DNA from: Pseudomonadota bacterium
Lineage (GTDB): Bacteria > Pseudomonadota > Alphaproteobacteria > Sphingomonadales > Sphingomonadaceae
DNA: 24,844 nt
Assembly: GCA_023417515.1 (NCBI GenBank)
Contig: JAEZFL010000002.1
Coordinates: 1-24,844 of the forward strand
Direction: 5' to 3'
Shown: one piece after another, positions 1 to 7,776 of the stretch
Layout: every line of letters starts with the position of its first letter
How positions within the stretch are numbered: position 1 is the first letter of the stretch
Notes under the pieces: model-generated
Told to the model about the DNA's origin: nothing
The model's input: the letters and a program-made list of their open reading frames with translations, nothing else
Databases searched by the model: none
Made by a program: the position numbers and the translations under genes

Positions 1-28
1 TCAGCCATTCAAGGCTATAAACAGAGAC

Positions 29-56
29 GGCCCCGCGAGCGATCGCGGGGCCTTTT
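29..56 (+). terminator. Rho-independent terminator of a gene left of the window
   Basis: A perfect 10-bp GC-rich stem (29-38 with 43-52) closes a GCGA tetraloop and is followed directly by four T residues on the plus strand. The minus strand has no U-run after the stem, so it most likely ends a plus-strand transcript that begins outside the window. It also separates that transcript from the minus-strand cassette ending at 145. Confidence 0.8.
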
Positions 57-144
57 CCATGAGCGGAGTGTCGTAAAATGGCCGGAAACGGACCGTCCGC
101 TATTCGCAGCAGTGCCCGCGAGAGCGGTCGCTAAACCGATCGGA

Positions 145-1200
145 TCATAGGATCGCGAGATGCCGGTTATCGAACGCCCGGCTATACTGCGCGGCGATCT
201 CAACCTTGCGCTCGATTGCGTCCAGCACCCGCACGCTGAAATCGACCCCGGCAAGCCGTGAGCAGCTTTCCAGATTCCCCGGCGAGAAGACGTTCACCTC
301 CAGGATCTTGTCGCCGACGATATCCACGCCGACGAGGAACATGCCGTCGGCGACGAGCTTGGGTCGGATCAGCTCGGCGACGGCCAGTTCCGTGTCTCCG
401 ATCTCAACCGCTTGGGCCTTGCCACCCGCATGGATGTTCGACCGGATGTCGTCCTTGGCCGCGACCCGGCGCAGCGCCGCGAACTTGCCGTCGATCTCCA
501 GCGGTGAACCGTTCATCAGGAAGAAGCGGATGTCGCCCTTCTTGGCCGCGGGGACATAAGCCTGGGCGATGATGTAGCCGTCGCGGCCGATCGCCTCGAT
601 CATCTGGTTGAGATTGGCCTGGTTCTCCGGATCGACCTTGAAGACTCCGGACCCTCCTGACCCCTGGAGCGGCTTGAGGATGATGTTGCCACCATGCTCC
701 TTGGCGAACGCCTTGATGTCCGACGCGTGCTTGGTGATCAGCGTCTGAGCGCGGGCCTCCGCCGGAAAGCTCTGGAAATAGAGCTTGTTGGTGGCTCGCC
801 CCAGGCTGTCGGGATCGTTGAGGACGATGACTCCGCGCCGTGCCGCTTCGCGCCCGAACAGGATCCCGGCGTCCATCGCCCAGGGCGCATGCTGGGCGTC
901 GATCGACGGGTCGTTGCGAAGCATCAGGACGTCGACTTCAGCCATGTCGACCTGCTCGATCTTGCAGGCCTCGTCGTCCTTGAGGGTCGCGAAGAATTCG
1001 CCGCGATTCTTGTACTTGCGCTTGGGCAGGAAGCGGCCGTGCGCGCGCAGGCTGTCGTCGGGGCTCAACACGAAGTCCGACGGCGTGATGTAGCAGACGC
1101 GGTGGCCGCGGCTCGCTGCCTGATGGGCCAGCACCGTCGTGGTGTAATTCTCGTACTCGCGCTCGATGTCGTTGACGAAGAAGCCGATAATCATTCTCAT
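145..1200 (-). CDS. Glutathione-synthetase-like ATP-grasp ligase
   Basis: A 351-residue protein with an ATP-grasp fold of the glutathione synthetase/RimK kind, which would join a carboxylate to an amine using ATP. Visible landmarks are the N-terminal VDVLMLRNDP segment (89-98), an ATP-binding KPLQGSGGSG loop (176-185), GDIRFFLMNG (222-231), RSNIHAGG (253-260) and a Mg-binding EVNVFSPGN near 301-309. It starts right after the stop of the upstream peptidase gene. ATGs at 1200 and 1194 are both possible; the GGAG at the gene junction sits 3 nt before the first and 9 nt before the second, so 1194 may be the true start. It is the last gene of a three-gene cassette. Pipelines often name such genes glutathione synthase, but the partners suggest a dedicated ligase of unknown substrate rather than the housekeeping gshB. 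The ATP-grasp assignment is firm; the substrate is unknown. Confidence 0.85.
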   Translation of the reverse strand: MRMIIGFFVNDIEREYENYTTTVLAHQAASRGHRVCYITPSDFVLSPDDSLRAHGRFLPKRKYKNRGEFFATLKDDEACKIEQVDMAEVDVLMLRNDPSIDAQHAPWAMDAGILFGREAARRGVIVLNDPDSLGRATNKLYFQSFPAEARAQTLITKHASDIKAFAKEHGGNIILKPLQGSGGSGVFKVDPENQANLNQMIEAIGRDGYIIAQAYVPAAKKGDIRFFLMNGSPLEIDGKFAALRRVAAKDDIRSNIHAGGKAQAVEIGDTELAVAELIRPKLVADGMFLVGVDIVGDKILEVNVFSPGNLESCSRLAGVDFSVRVLDAIERKVEIAAQYSRAFDNRHLAIL

Positions 1201-3042
1201 TCACTCCACATCGAGCATGTTCTGAAGCTCCAGCCCGGCACGCACGCGCGCGACGCGCCGCTTCACATCCTCACGCTCCAGGAATTCCGGCGTGAACAGC
1301 GGCGGCCGGATCAGGTTCCGCTGAAGCAGCTCTTCGATCGCGGATGTATGCGCGGGCGCAATCTTGCCGATCCAGAACGGGGTGAGCGACGCGCCGGACT
1401 CGACCAGCCCGACGACGTGCTGGAATCCCTCCAGGTAAATGAAGTCCTTCACGAAGCCGCCGGACCGGAACACCCGGGCCGTGATGTCGAAGGCGGGGCG
1501 CTTGCCGATGCTGTGACCGTTCAGCATTCGAAACACGTCCACGAACTCTGCGCCGTCGAGCATGGCATGGACCGCGAGGACCCGGCCGGCCAGCAGCCGA
1601 AGGCGCGCTGCCGTCAGCCCGCCCACGGCCCATTCCGCGAAGACGCCGAGCCCTTCCTGGACCCCTTCATATTGAGCGAGACCGGTCCGGAAGACCGTCA
1701 GGCCCTGCGCCGCTCCGTTGAAATAGGTGAGCAGGTGAACGCTCACTTCGTGCGATAGGAGCGCATCCAGCCGGCTCTCGAGCATCGCCGTGTTGCTCGC
1801 GATCATCAGCTTGCCGCCTGACACGATCAGGCTGCCGACGTCGTCGCGCACCTCGACGCCGGCCTCGAACCGAGGATCGACCGCCTGATATTTGGCGATC
1901 AGCGCTCGCGCCGCCGCCGCGACCTCGGTGGCTCCGATCCGGCGACCGGGCGCCACGTCCCTATAATTCGTAGCGAGGATCGCTCGGGCATCGGCCAGCA
2001 ACCTCGTACTGACGGTGCCATAGTGGAGCAGCGACGCTGCCTGGAAGGCGCGGCTGTTCCGCATGGCGAGCATTGTCAGCTGGTTGTCGATCTCCTGCCG
2101 CTTCTCCGAGAGGAGGCGCTCCAGCAACGGATCCTCAAGCATCGAGAGGTCGACGGCGTAGAGCTCTCGCTTGGCTGCGGCGGGATCGACGGTCAGTGGG
2201 CGGTAGCGGAATTGCGGGGCCTGCTCTGCGCCGCCGTCCAGGAAGGTGTGCATCGCCTCCCGGCTGTTGATCGGCGACACCGACAGCAGGAAATCGAAGC
2301 TCCGAGCGACGTCGTCGAGCTTGCGGTCGGCATCCAGTGCTGCGGTCAGGAAGGCGCTTCGGCCGAGCGACCGGTAATGGTCGGGAGCGCCGGCCTTGCC
2401 CTGCGTCATGAACGCGCAGGCCGTCCTCAGCAGGGCGTCGCCGCAGGCCGCCGCAAGCTCGTGAGTGACCTGCGGATAGAAAGTGTCCGCTCCCGCGCGA
2501 TGAATCTGCGGGATCGAGATGGACAGCCGATCGATTCCGGCGGCGCCGTGGGCCGCCGGGGCTTTGGCGTCGGCTCCGGCCAGCTCGACGAACGCTTGCC
2601 GGAGGTCGATCTCGATCTCCGCTAACGCCTCGGCGAGCGCGGCGAGCGCGCTCTGCCCGCCTTTCCCCGGGGAAGCGGCGATGCGGAACAAGAAGTCGGG
2701 CAGATCCTGCGATCCCGCCCGGGTGGGGACCCACTCCGCGTCCTCGACGGTCATCACCAGGACGCATTCGAACCGGCGCTGGATCACTTGGCAAATCGCC
2801 GCGAGCGCCTGCTCGGCAACCGCGTCCTCCTCGGGCGACCAGATCAGGTAGGCGGGGCTGTTCACCGCGACCCGCCGAGCGATGCTCCGCTCCGGGCTTG
2901 CGGAGCGGTTCAGGACGATGAAGGGGAGATAGCGGTCGAAATGGGCGCGGCCGCTGGTACCGACCGGCTGCCGCAACTCGCCGCGCGGACCGAACTCGGC
3001 ATGGAAGGCCGGGGCTTCGGCAGGCATCGGTCGCGCGCTCAT
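1201..3042 (-). CDS. DUF1704 / QEGLA-motif zinc carboxypeptidase-like protein
   Basis: A 613-residue protein of the family named 'flavohemoglobin expression-modulating QEGLA motif protein' (DUF1704). The C-terminal half (about 293-613) carries the family core: LYAVDLSMLEDPLL (294-307), a metal-binding HEVSVH (HExxxH, 431-436) and YEGVQEGLG (458-466), whose glutamate is the expected third ligand. Eukaryotic members (MATCAP/TMCP) are carboxypeptidases that trim tubulin C-termini, so peptidase activity is likely; the bacterial substrate is unknown to me. The N-terminal half (1-290) is a less familiar extension. The frame stays open upstream to 3318, but that part lies inside the amidohydrolase gene. 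The ATG at 3042 overlaps that gene's stop as ATGA and gives the usual family start, so it is chosen. The gene is translationally coupled on both sides. Confidence 0.88.
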   Translation of the reverse strand: MSARPMPAEAPAFHAEFGPRGELRQPVGTSGRAHFDRYLPFIVLNRSASPERSIARRVAVNSPAYLIWSPEEDAVAEQALAAICQVIQRRFECVLVMTVEDAEWVPTRAGSQDLPDFLFRIAASPGKGGQSALAALAEALAEIEIDLRQAFVELAGADAKAPAAHGAAGIDRLSISIPQIHRAGADTFYPQVTHELAAACGDALLRTACAFMTQGKAGAPDHYRSLGRSAFLTAALDADRKLDDVARSFDFLLSVSPINSREAMHTFLDGGAEQAPQFRYRPLTVDPAAAKRELYAVDLSMLEDPLLERLLSEKRQEIDNQLTMLAMRNSRAFQAASLLHYGTVSTRLLADARAILATNYRDVAPGRRIGATEVAAAARALIAKYQAVDPRFEAGVEVRDDVGSLIVSGGKLMIASNTAMLESRLDALLSHEVSVHLLTYFNGAAQGLTVFRTGLAQYEGVQEGLGVFAEWAVGGLTAARLRLLAGRVLAVHAMLDGAEFVDVFRMLNGHSIGKRPAFDITARVFRSGGFVKDFIYLEGFQHVVGLVESGASLTPFWIGKIAPAHTSAIEELLQRNLIRPPLFTPEFLEREDVKRRVARVRAGLELQNMLDVE

Positions 3043-3842
3043 GAGTCGAGCAACTCCTCGGCGGCGACGCAAAGCCGGTTTATAAACGCGCGCATGGCGT
3101 CCAGTTCCGCCGGGTCCGGCTCGCCGGTCCATTCGTCCATGTAGAATTTCTTGAATTCGAGCGCGATCGCGCAGCCGCTCTCCGGGTAGTTGCCGTGGAC
3201 GAACCGAGTCTGCTCGCCCTTGCCCTGGAATGCGACATTCTCGCGCACGTCGAGGCGGCGTCCGTTGAAGTCGAAGGCGCGCATCTCCTCCATCAGAGGG
3301 TCGAGCAGGAACGCCCATTGCTCCCGCGGCATTGAGAAGGTTCCGATATTGATGTCCGGGGCGTCAGCCTGGGGTGTTGCGGCACCGCCGGGACCGCCAC
3401 GGCGATGATTGTAGCTGTGGACATCGAGCAGCATGAAACGGCGGTGCCGCGCCGCGACGTCTCCCAACAAAGTCCCGAGCATCCGGTAGTAGTCTTCGTG
3501 AAGCGCTAGCGAGCGCTGCACCAACCCCTCATCGGGGGCGCCCGGACGCCAGACGTCCAGTCCCCAGGATTGCTCGGGTTCCACATAGACCGCTTCGGCA
3601 GCGGCACGGTTGAGGTCGATCTCAAACCGCGATCGATGAACGACGATGTGCGTGCCCACGTCGCCAACCGCGTGCCCGGTGAAAGGGTCTTCCTCGCGGA
3701 GGCGGTCGGCTTCGGCGAGGGCCATGACGCGCGCCACTTCCGGCCGCAGATCGTGACCGTCATGGATCGCGGTGGCGACGATTGGACCTTCGCCGTGCTC
3801 CAAAGTCCAGCCGGGCCGTTCGAACGGGATGCCGTTTGTCAT
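3039..3842 (-). CDS. N-formylglutamate amidohydrolase-like metallohydrolase
   Basis: A 267-residue protein of the N-formylglutamate amidohydrolase (FGase) superfamily, zinc enzymes with an M14-carboxypeptidase-like fold that split an N-acyl group from glutamate-type substrates. Visible residues are the IHDGH segment (26-30), RSRFEIDLNR (70-79), DVHSYNHRR (140-148) and a late acidic ALEFKKFYMDEW (227-238) that probably supplies the catalytic glutamate. No histidine-degradation (hut) genes are nearby, so a role in formylglutamate breakdown is not supported; the conserved partners are the peptidase and the ligase downstream. It is the first gene of the cassette and overlaps the next by ATGA. The start at 3842 has only a weak AGG directly before it. 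The family call is good; the true substrate is open. Confidence 0.85.
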   Translation of the reverse strand: MTNGIPFERPGWTLEHGEGPIVATAIHDGHDLRPEVARVMALAEADRLREEDPFTGHAVGDVGTHIVVHRSRFEIDLNRAAAEAVYVEPEQSWGLDVWRPGAPDEGLVQRSLALHEDYYRMLGTLLGDVAARHRRFMLLDVHSYNHRRGGPGGAATPQADAPDINIGTFSMPREQWAFLLDPLMEEMRAFDFNGRRLDVRENVAFQGKGEQTRFVHGNYPESGCAIALEFKKFYMDEWTGEPDPAELDAMRAFINRLCVAAEELLDS

Positions 3843-3850
3843 CCTGAATT

Positions 3851-3905
3851 AGCGTTTTGAGGCAGCGTCGGTTGCGTACGCAAGCTGATGAGAGACGAAA
3901 ACGCT
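3851..3905. promoter_or_regulatory. Nested dyad upstream of the amidohydrolase cassette
   Basis: A perfect 12-bp palindrome, TTGCGTACGCAA (3872-3883), sits at the centre of a wider perfect inverted repeat, AGCGTTTT (3851-3858) with AAAACGCT (3898-3905). Both symmetries centre near 3878. The element ends 9 bp from the cassette start codon at 3842, where an operator would lie. No clear -10/-35 pair is visible. An operator is inferred; the symmetry itself is seen directly. The rest of the gap to 4113 shows no gene or terminator. Confidence 0.5.
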
Positions 3906-4112
3906 GACTTGTTGGAGCCCTGGGACGCGCCAACGGCCTGTACGTCCGGTCTCAACCCCCTGAAAGTTTGGAGCGTACCAGCTTTGAATCGAAACCGCAC
4001 ATGGCTCCCGCAAGTGAAAGGTCCCGTCTTCGGCGCCCCGTCGATAGTCGGAGCATCCGCAATGGGCGCCAGGCTGCCCGACCGGCTCTGGCCGATAGCG
4101 GAAAGTCCGGTC

Positions 4113-5186
4113 TCAGGCCGAAGCTATCGCTTCCTGCCGTTCATACCAGCCGCGCGAGCGTTTCACGATTGCCACTACCGAGAGCATCACCGGCACCTCC
4201 ACCAGCACCCCCACCACCGTTGCAAGCGCCGCGCCCGAATTGATGCCGAACAGAGAAATGGCAGCGGCGACGGCGAGCTCGAAGAAGTTCGACGCTCCGA
4301 TCAGCGCTGCCGGCGCCGCGACGCACCAGGCGACTCCGAACTTGCGGCTGAGCCAGTAGGCCAGGCCCGCGTTGAAATAGACCTGGATGAGGATCGGCAC
4401 GGCCAGCAGGGCGATGACGAGAGGCCGGCTCAGGATCTGCTCGCCCTGGAATCCGAAGAGCAGGACCAGCGTGGTCAGCAGCGAGACCAGGGATATCGGC
4501 CCCAGCACGCCGAGCAGCCGATCCAGCGCCCCCTGTCCGCCCCCGGCGAGCACCCGCTTGCGCAGCAGCTGCGCGATGACGACCGGAATGGCGATGTAGA
4601 GCACCACCGACAGCAGGAGCGTGTCCCACGGCACCGTGATCGAGGCGACGCCAAGCAGCAGCCCGACGATGGGCGCGAAGGCGAACACCATGATGAGGTC
4701 GTTCAGAGCGACCTGGCTGAGCGTGTAATTGGGCTCGCCGTCGCACAGGTTCGACCAGACGAAGACCATCGCGGTGCAGGGCGCGGCGGCGAGGATGATG
4801 AGCCCCGCGATGTAGGAGGATATCTCGCCGCCGGGCAGCAATGGCGCGAACAGCCAGCCGATGAAGAAGGTGGCCAGGGCGGCCATCGAGAAAGGCTTCA
4901 CCGCCCAGTTGATGAAGAGGGTGACTCCGACCCCCTTCCAATGTTGCCGAACCGAGCCGAGCGCCCCGAAATCGATCTTGAGCAGCATCGGGATGATCAT
5001 CAGCCAGATCAGCACCGCGACGGGCAAATTGACCCGGGCGATCTCGGCGGAGGCGATCGCGGCGAAGGCGCCGGGTACCGCCGCCCCGAGCGCGATTCCG
5101 GCGACGATGCACAGCGCCACCCACACCGACAGGTAGCGCTCGAACAGCGAAATTGCGGGCCGCCCAGCCGATCCGGCGTCAGCCAT
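4113..5186 (-). CDS. acr3: Acr3-type arsenite efflux permease
   Basis: A 357-residue integral membrane protein with about ten hydrophobic helices, matching the Acr3 (arsenical resistance-3, often called ArsB) family that exports arsenite across the inner membrane using the proton motive force. Diagnostic features are AAPCTAMVFVWSNL with the essential cysteine at 137, NYTLSQVALNDLIMVF (153-168) and the late GASNFFELA and VEVPVML helices with conserved glutamates. Length is normal for the family. It is the last gene of the ars operon; its ATG lies inside the end of arsC (8-nt overlap), so it is translationally coupled. No U-rich terminator is visible after its stop. A long antisense open frame covers it but is a GC-bias artefact. 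Confidence 0.95.
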   Translation of the reverse strand: MADAGSAGRPAISLFERYLSVWVALCIVAGIALGAAVPGAFAAIASAEIARVNLPVAVLIWLMIIPMLLKIDFGALGSVRQHWKGVGVTLFINWAVKPFSMAALATFFIGWLFAPLLPGGEISSYIAGLIILAAAPCTAMVFVWSNLCDGEPNYTLSQVALNDLIMVFAFAPIVGLLLGVASITVPWDTLLLSVVLYIAIPVVIAQLLRKRVLAGGGQGALDRLLGVLGPISLVSLLTTLVLLFGFQGEQILSRPLVIALLAVPILIQVYFNAGLAYWLSRKFGVAWCVAAPAALIGASNFFELAVAAAISLFGINSGAALATVVGVLVEVPVMLSVVAIVKRSRGWYERQEAIASA

Positions 5187-5586
5187 TGGCCCGCACCACC
5201 TCGCCGTCTTCCTTCACGAAGTCGGCCTGGAGCGCCCGATCGAGAACCGACAGAACTTCTTCGGACGGGCGGCAGAGTTTCACGCCCTTGGGGCCGACTA
5301 CGATCGGCCGATTGATCAGGATCGGGTGCTCCATCATCGCATCGATGATCTGATCGTCCGTCAGCGACGGATCGCCCAGTCCGAGATCGGCATAGGGCGT
5401 GCCCTTCTCCCGAAGCAGGTCGCGCGGGCTGATGCCCATCCGCCGGATCATCGAGGTCAGCCCCTCCCGCGATGGCGGGGTCGCCAGATATTCAATGACC
5501 TGCGGCTCCGTGCCGGTCGCCCGGATCAGCGCCAGCGTGTTGCGGGACGTGCCGCAGGCCCGGTTGTGGTAGATGGTGACGCTCAC
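5179..5586 (-). CDS. arsC: Arsenate reductase, glutaredoxin-coupled type
   Basis: A 135-residue ArsC of the thioredoxin-fold, glutaredoxin-dependent class. It reduces arsenate to arsenite, which Acr3 then exports. The N-terminus reads YHNRACGTSRNT with the catalytic cysteine at 11, followed by the family blocks RDLLREKGTPY and HPILINRPIVV that carry the arginines which bind the oxyanion. The start is taken as the GTG at 5586, which overlaps the arsI stop as GTGA; a GTG at 5595 is an in-frame alternative. There is an 8-nt overlap with acr3 downstream. Length and motifs are typical and no defect is seen. Confidence 0.95.
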   Translation of the reverse strand: MSVTIYHNRACGTSRNTLALIRATGTEPQVIEYLATPPSREGLTSMIRRMGISPRDLLREKGTPYADLGLGDPSLTDDQIIDAMMEHPILINRPIVVGPKGVKLCRPSEEVLSVLDRALQADFVKEDGEVVRANG

Positions 5587-6047
5587 CCGCAGCACGCCAC
5601 CTTTGGAGCGATCGCCGGTGCACAGCAGGCCGCCTCTGCGGCGTTTTCCGACAGTGCCGTCAGTTCCGGGTTGTCGCCGTAGACGGTGGCCTCGCCATTG
5701 GTGAAGAAGGCCTCCCAGATCACGCCCTGCGGATCGGCGATCCAGCTCTTCTCCGACTTGGCGTAGCAGCAGGTGGTCGCGCCTTCCTCGAGCACCGGCC
5801 GGTCGGCGGCCTTGAGGCGGCCATAGACGCCCTGAAGCTCTTCGTCGCTCTCGACCTGGATGCCGAGATGCTCCACCCCTTTATGCGCGTTGCCGGCCGA
5901 GATGGCGAAGTTGACGCGCGGATCCTCGAGCATCCACTTCGCATAGTCCGACTTCACCACGGTCGGCTCAGCGCCGAACAGTGTCGAATAGAAGCCGATG
6001 GACTGGTCGAGGTCGTTCACCCCGACGTGGACGTGCAGACGCTTCAT
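5583..6047 (-). CDS. arsI: ArsI/CadI-family organoarsenical C-As lyase
   Basis: A 154-residue vicinal oxygen chelate (glyoxalase-fold) protein of the ArsI/CadI family. ArsI is a non-haem Fe(II) dioxygenase that splits the carbon-arsenic bond of trivalent organoarsenicals such as methylarsenite. Candidate Fe ligands are a histidine in HVHVGV (5 or 7), H60 in HLGIQV and E112 in WEAF. The vicinal pair C93-C94 in TTCCYA is the known arsenical-binding site. The tail carries two further pairs (AACCAP and a terminal ACCG), which ArsI proteins commonly have. The ATG at 6047 is chosen over a longer open frame because it overlaps the arsR stop as ATGA and has AAAGGA 7 nt upstream. Its presence suggests resistance to organic as well as inorganic arsenic; no arsM or arsH is seen in the window. 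Confidence 0.9.
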   Translation of the reverse strand: MKRLHVHVGVNDLDQSIGFYSTLFGAEPTVVKSDYAKWMLEDPRVNFAISAGNAHKGVEHLGIQVESDEELQGVYGRLKAADRPVLEEGATTCCYAKSEKSWIADPQGVIWEAFFTNGEATVYGDNPELTALSENAAEAACCAPAIAPKVACCG

Positions 6048-6400
6048 GCGGAAATCCTTTCCTGAGTTGGTGCGGCATCGTCGCCGCCTTGAGAAGCCGG
6101 CGCACAGACCGCGCCGCCGCAGCAATTCTCCATGAGGTAGCCGACCAGCGCGTTCATCGCCGCGTAGTCGGCCGTGTAGATCAGCGAACGCCCCTCCCGC
6201 CTTTGCTGGATGAGCTCAGCACGGGTGAGGTGGGAGAGGTGAAAGGACAGCGAGGAGTTCGGAATTCCGAGCGCTTCAGCGATCGCACCGGCAGGCATGC
6301 CCTCGTCGCCGGCCTGAACCAGCAGGCGGAAGAGCGCCAGACGATGCTCTTGGGCAAGGGCGGCCAGCGCCTCAACGGCAGCGGTTGAGTTCATTTCCAT
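6044..6400 (-). CDS. arsR: ArsR-family arsenic-responsive repressor
   Basis: A winged-helix SmtB/ArsR repressor of about 118 residues that leaves its operator when As(III) binds. The recognition helix region is NSSLSFHLSHL (48-58) and the wing is REGRSLIY (68-75). The metalloid site is probably C-terminal: C93, C94 and C99 in ENCCGGAVC. This resembles the Acidithiobacillus ArsR arrangement rather than the E. coli site in the DNA-binding helix. ATGs at 6406, 6400 and 6394 are all possible. The promoter's -10 ends at 6410, so transcription should begin near 6403 and the message is nearly leaderless, favouring 6400 or 6394. The frame opens further to a TTG at 6436, but that is the -35 element. 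First gene of arsR-arsI-arsC-acr3. Confidence 0.92.
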   Translation of the reverse strand: MEMNSTAAVEALAALAQEHRLALFRLLVQAGDEGMPAGAIAEALGIPNSSLSFHLSHLTRAELIQQRREGRSLIYTADYAAMNALVGYLMENCCGGAVCAPASQGGDDAAPTQERISA

Positions 6401-6404
6401 GAAC

Positions 6405-6449
6405 ATCGAAATATATTCGACGCAGACACGCGTCAATAGATATTTCGAT
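6405..6449 (-). promoter_or_regulatory. ars operon promoter with paired ArsR operators
   Basis: Reading the minus strand, a -35 TTGACG (6436-6431) is followed after 15 nt by TATATT (6415-6410). The -10 lies inside a dyad TCGAA-N5-TTCGA (6406-6420). A second related half lies at 6440-6449, so that ATCGAAATAT (6405-6414) and ATATTTCGAT form a perfect 10-bp inverted repeat flanking the -35. This fits autorepression by ArsR, which would block both promoter elements. The repeats are direct observation; ArsR binding is inferred. Confidence 0.75.
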
Positions 6450-6471
6450 CATCATGGAAACGATCTGCGGG

Positions 6472-7776
6472 TCATCCTTGCTCGCCGGTTCGATCTGCTT
6501 GCCAAAGGCGCGGCGCCAATGCCTTGAAGACCAGGCCCACCGCAACGAGAGCGAGCCCCGCGAGCCAAACCGCGATGGGCACCCAGAACGCAAGGAAGAG
6601 GCACGCGGCCAGGCCGACGATCGCGATCCACGCGGGAAAGAGCCGCTGTTCAGGAGGAAGGCGCAGGGCGGCGAGATTGGTGATCGCGTAATAGATCAGG
6701 ACGGTGAAGGCGGAGAACGCCCAGGTGGTCTCGACACTTCCGATTGAGGCCAGCCCGGCGACGACGATCCCTACTGCGATCACGGCCGCAGCAGGTGCGG
6801 TGCCCTCGCGGCTCAATCTTGCGAACAGGGGCGGCAGATCGCCTTGCCTTCCCATTGCCAGCACGACGCGCGAGAGGCCGATGATCAAGTTGAGGAGGAC
6901 GCCCAGCATGGCGGTAACCGCGCCGACGGCGACAACGCGGGCCAGCAGCGGCGCATCCATAGCTCGCGCGGCGAGCTCCAGCGGGGTCGCCTGTGCACCG
7001 GGTGCGTTGGCGAAGCGGTCGGCGCCGACGCTGCCGATCGCGACGACGGCGACCAGGATGTAGAGGATCGCAGTGACGATGAGGGTGACGATGATTGCGC
7101 GCGGTATCGTGCGCTTCGGCTCCTTCACCTCCTCGCCCAGCGTCGCGATCCGTGCATAGCCCGTGTAGGCGACGAACATCAGGGCGGTTGCATAGAGAAA
7201 GGCCCGCATACCGCCGGACTCCGACGCCGGAAGGAGCGGCCTGAGGTTGCTGGTGCCGCGCTCCAAGGTTGTGGGCAAGCCGAGCAGGATGAAAGAGCCG
7301 AGGGCCAGCAAGGTGATCGAGACGATGAGGATGTTCATCGTGCTCGAACGCCGAATCCCGGACAGGACCAAGGTCGTGAACAAGGCGACCGCACCGACGG
7401 CAAGCCAGGACATCAGCGCGACGTCCGCTCCGAGCAGCCGCAGAAAGTATCCGCCGAAGCCCAGCGCGGCGGTCGCTGCGGACGCCGCCTTGGCGCAGAG
7501 AAACATCCAGCCGGCGGTGAAACCGAGCCTCGGGTTCAGATAGCGATAGCCATATTCATAGGTGCCACCGCTGACCGCGTGGCTGGCGGCGAGCTGCGCG
7601 CTGGACAAGGCGTTGCAGGTCGCGACCGCTGCCGCGAGGACGATGGCGAGGATCACGGAGGGCCCCGCAACTCCGGTCGCAATACCGATGCTGACGAAGA
7701 CGCCGGTCCCCACCATAGAGCCCATGCCCATCATGGTGGCCCCGCCAATGCCGAGCTCGCGCCTCAGCTGCTGCAT
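6472..7776 (-). CDS. APC-family amino acid permease
   Basis: A 434-residue membrane protein with about twelve hydrophobic helices, of the amino acid-polyamine-organocation (APC) superfamily. It opens with GIGGATMMGMGSMVGTGVFV, the glycine-rich broken helix 1 that binds the substrate amine and carboxylate. EEVKEPKRTIPRA (215-227) is the conserved loop after helix 6. The substrate cannot be read from the sequence. The start at 7776 has GGAG 8 nt upstream. It is on the same strand as the ars operon, ending 23 bp before the distal ArsR half-site with no terminator between, so read-through into ars is possible. Nothing suggests it belongs to arsenic resistance. Confidence 0.88.
   Translation of the reverse strand: MQQLRRELGIGGATMMGMGSMVGTGVFVSIGIATGVAGPSVILAIVLAAAVATCNALSSAQLAASHAVSGGTYEYGYRYLNPRLGFTAGWMFLCAKAASAATAALGFGGYFLRLLGADVALMSWLAVGAVALFTTLVLSGIRRSSTMNILIVSITLLALGSFILLGLPTTLERGTSNLRPLLPASESGGMRAFLYATALMFVAYTGYARIATLGEEVKEPKRTIPRAIIVTLIVTAILYILVAVVAIGSVGADRFANAPGAQATPLELAARAMDAPLLARVVAVGAVTAMLGVLLNLIIGLSRVVLAMGRQGDLPPLFARLSREGTAPAAAVIAVGIVVAGLASIGSVETTWAFSAFTVLIYYAITNLAALRLPPEQRLFPAWIAIVGLAACLFLAFWVPIAVWLAGLALVAVGLVFKALAPRLWQADRTGEQG

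Noticed and set aside
3043..3318. N-terminal extension of the DUF1704 gene to 3318
   Set aside because: It would lie wholly inside the amidohydrolase gene in another frame. The ATGA junction at 3042 gives the family-typical start.
3888..5315. A 475-codon plus-strand open frame opposite acr3 and arsC
   Set aside because: Its translation is low-complexity, rich in Arg, Gln, Glu and His, with no family features. The minus strand encodes two textbook arsenic proteins with full motifs.
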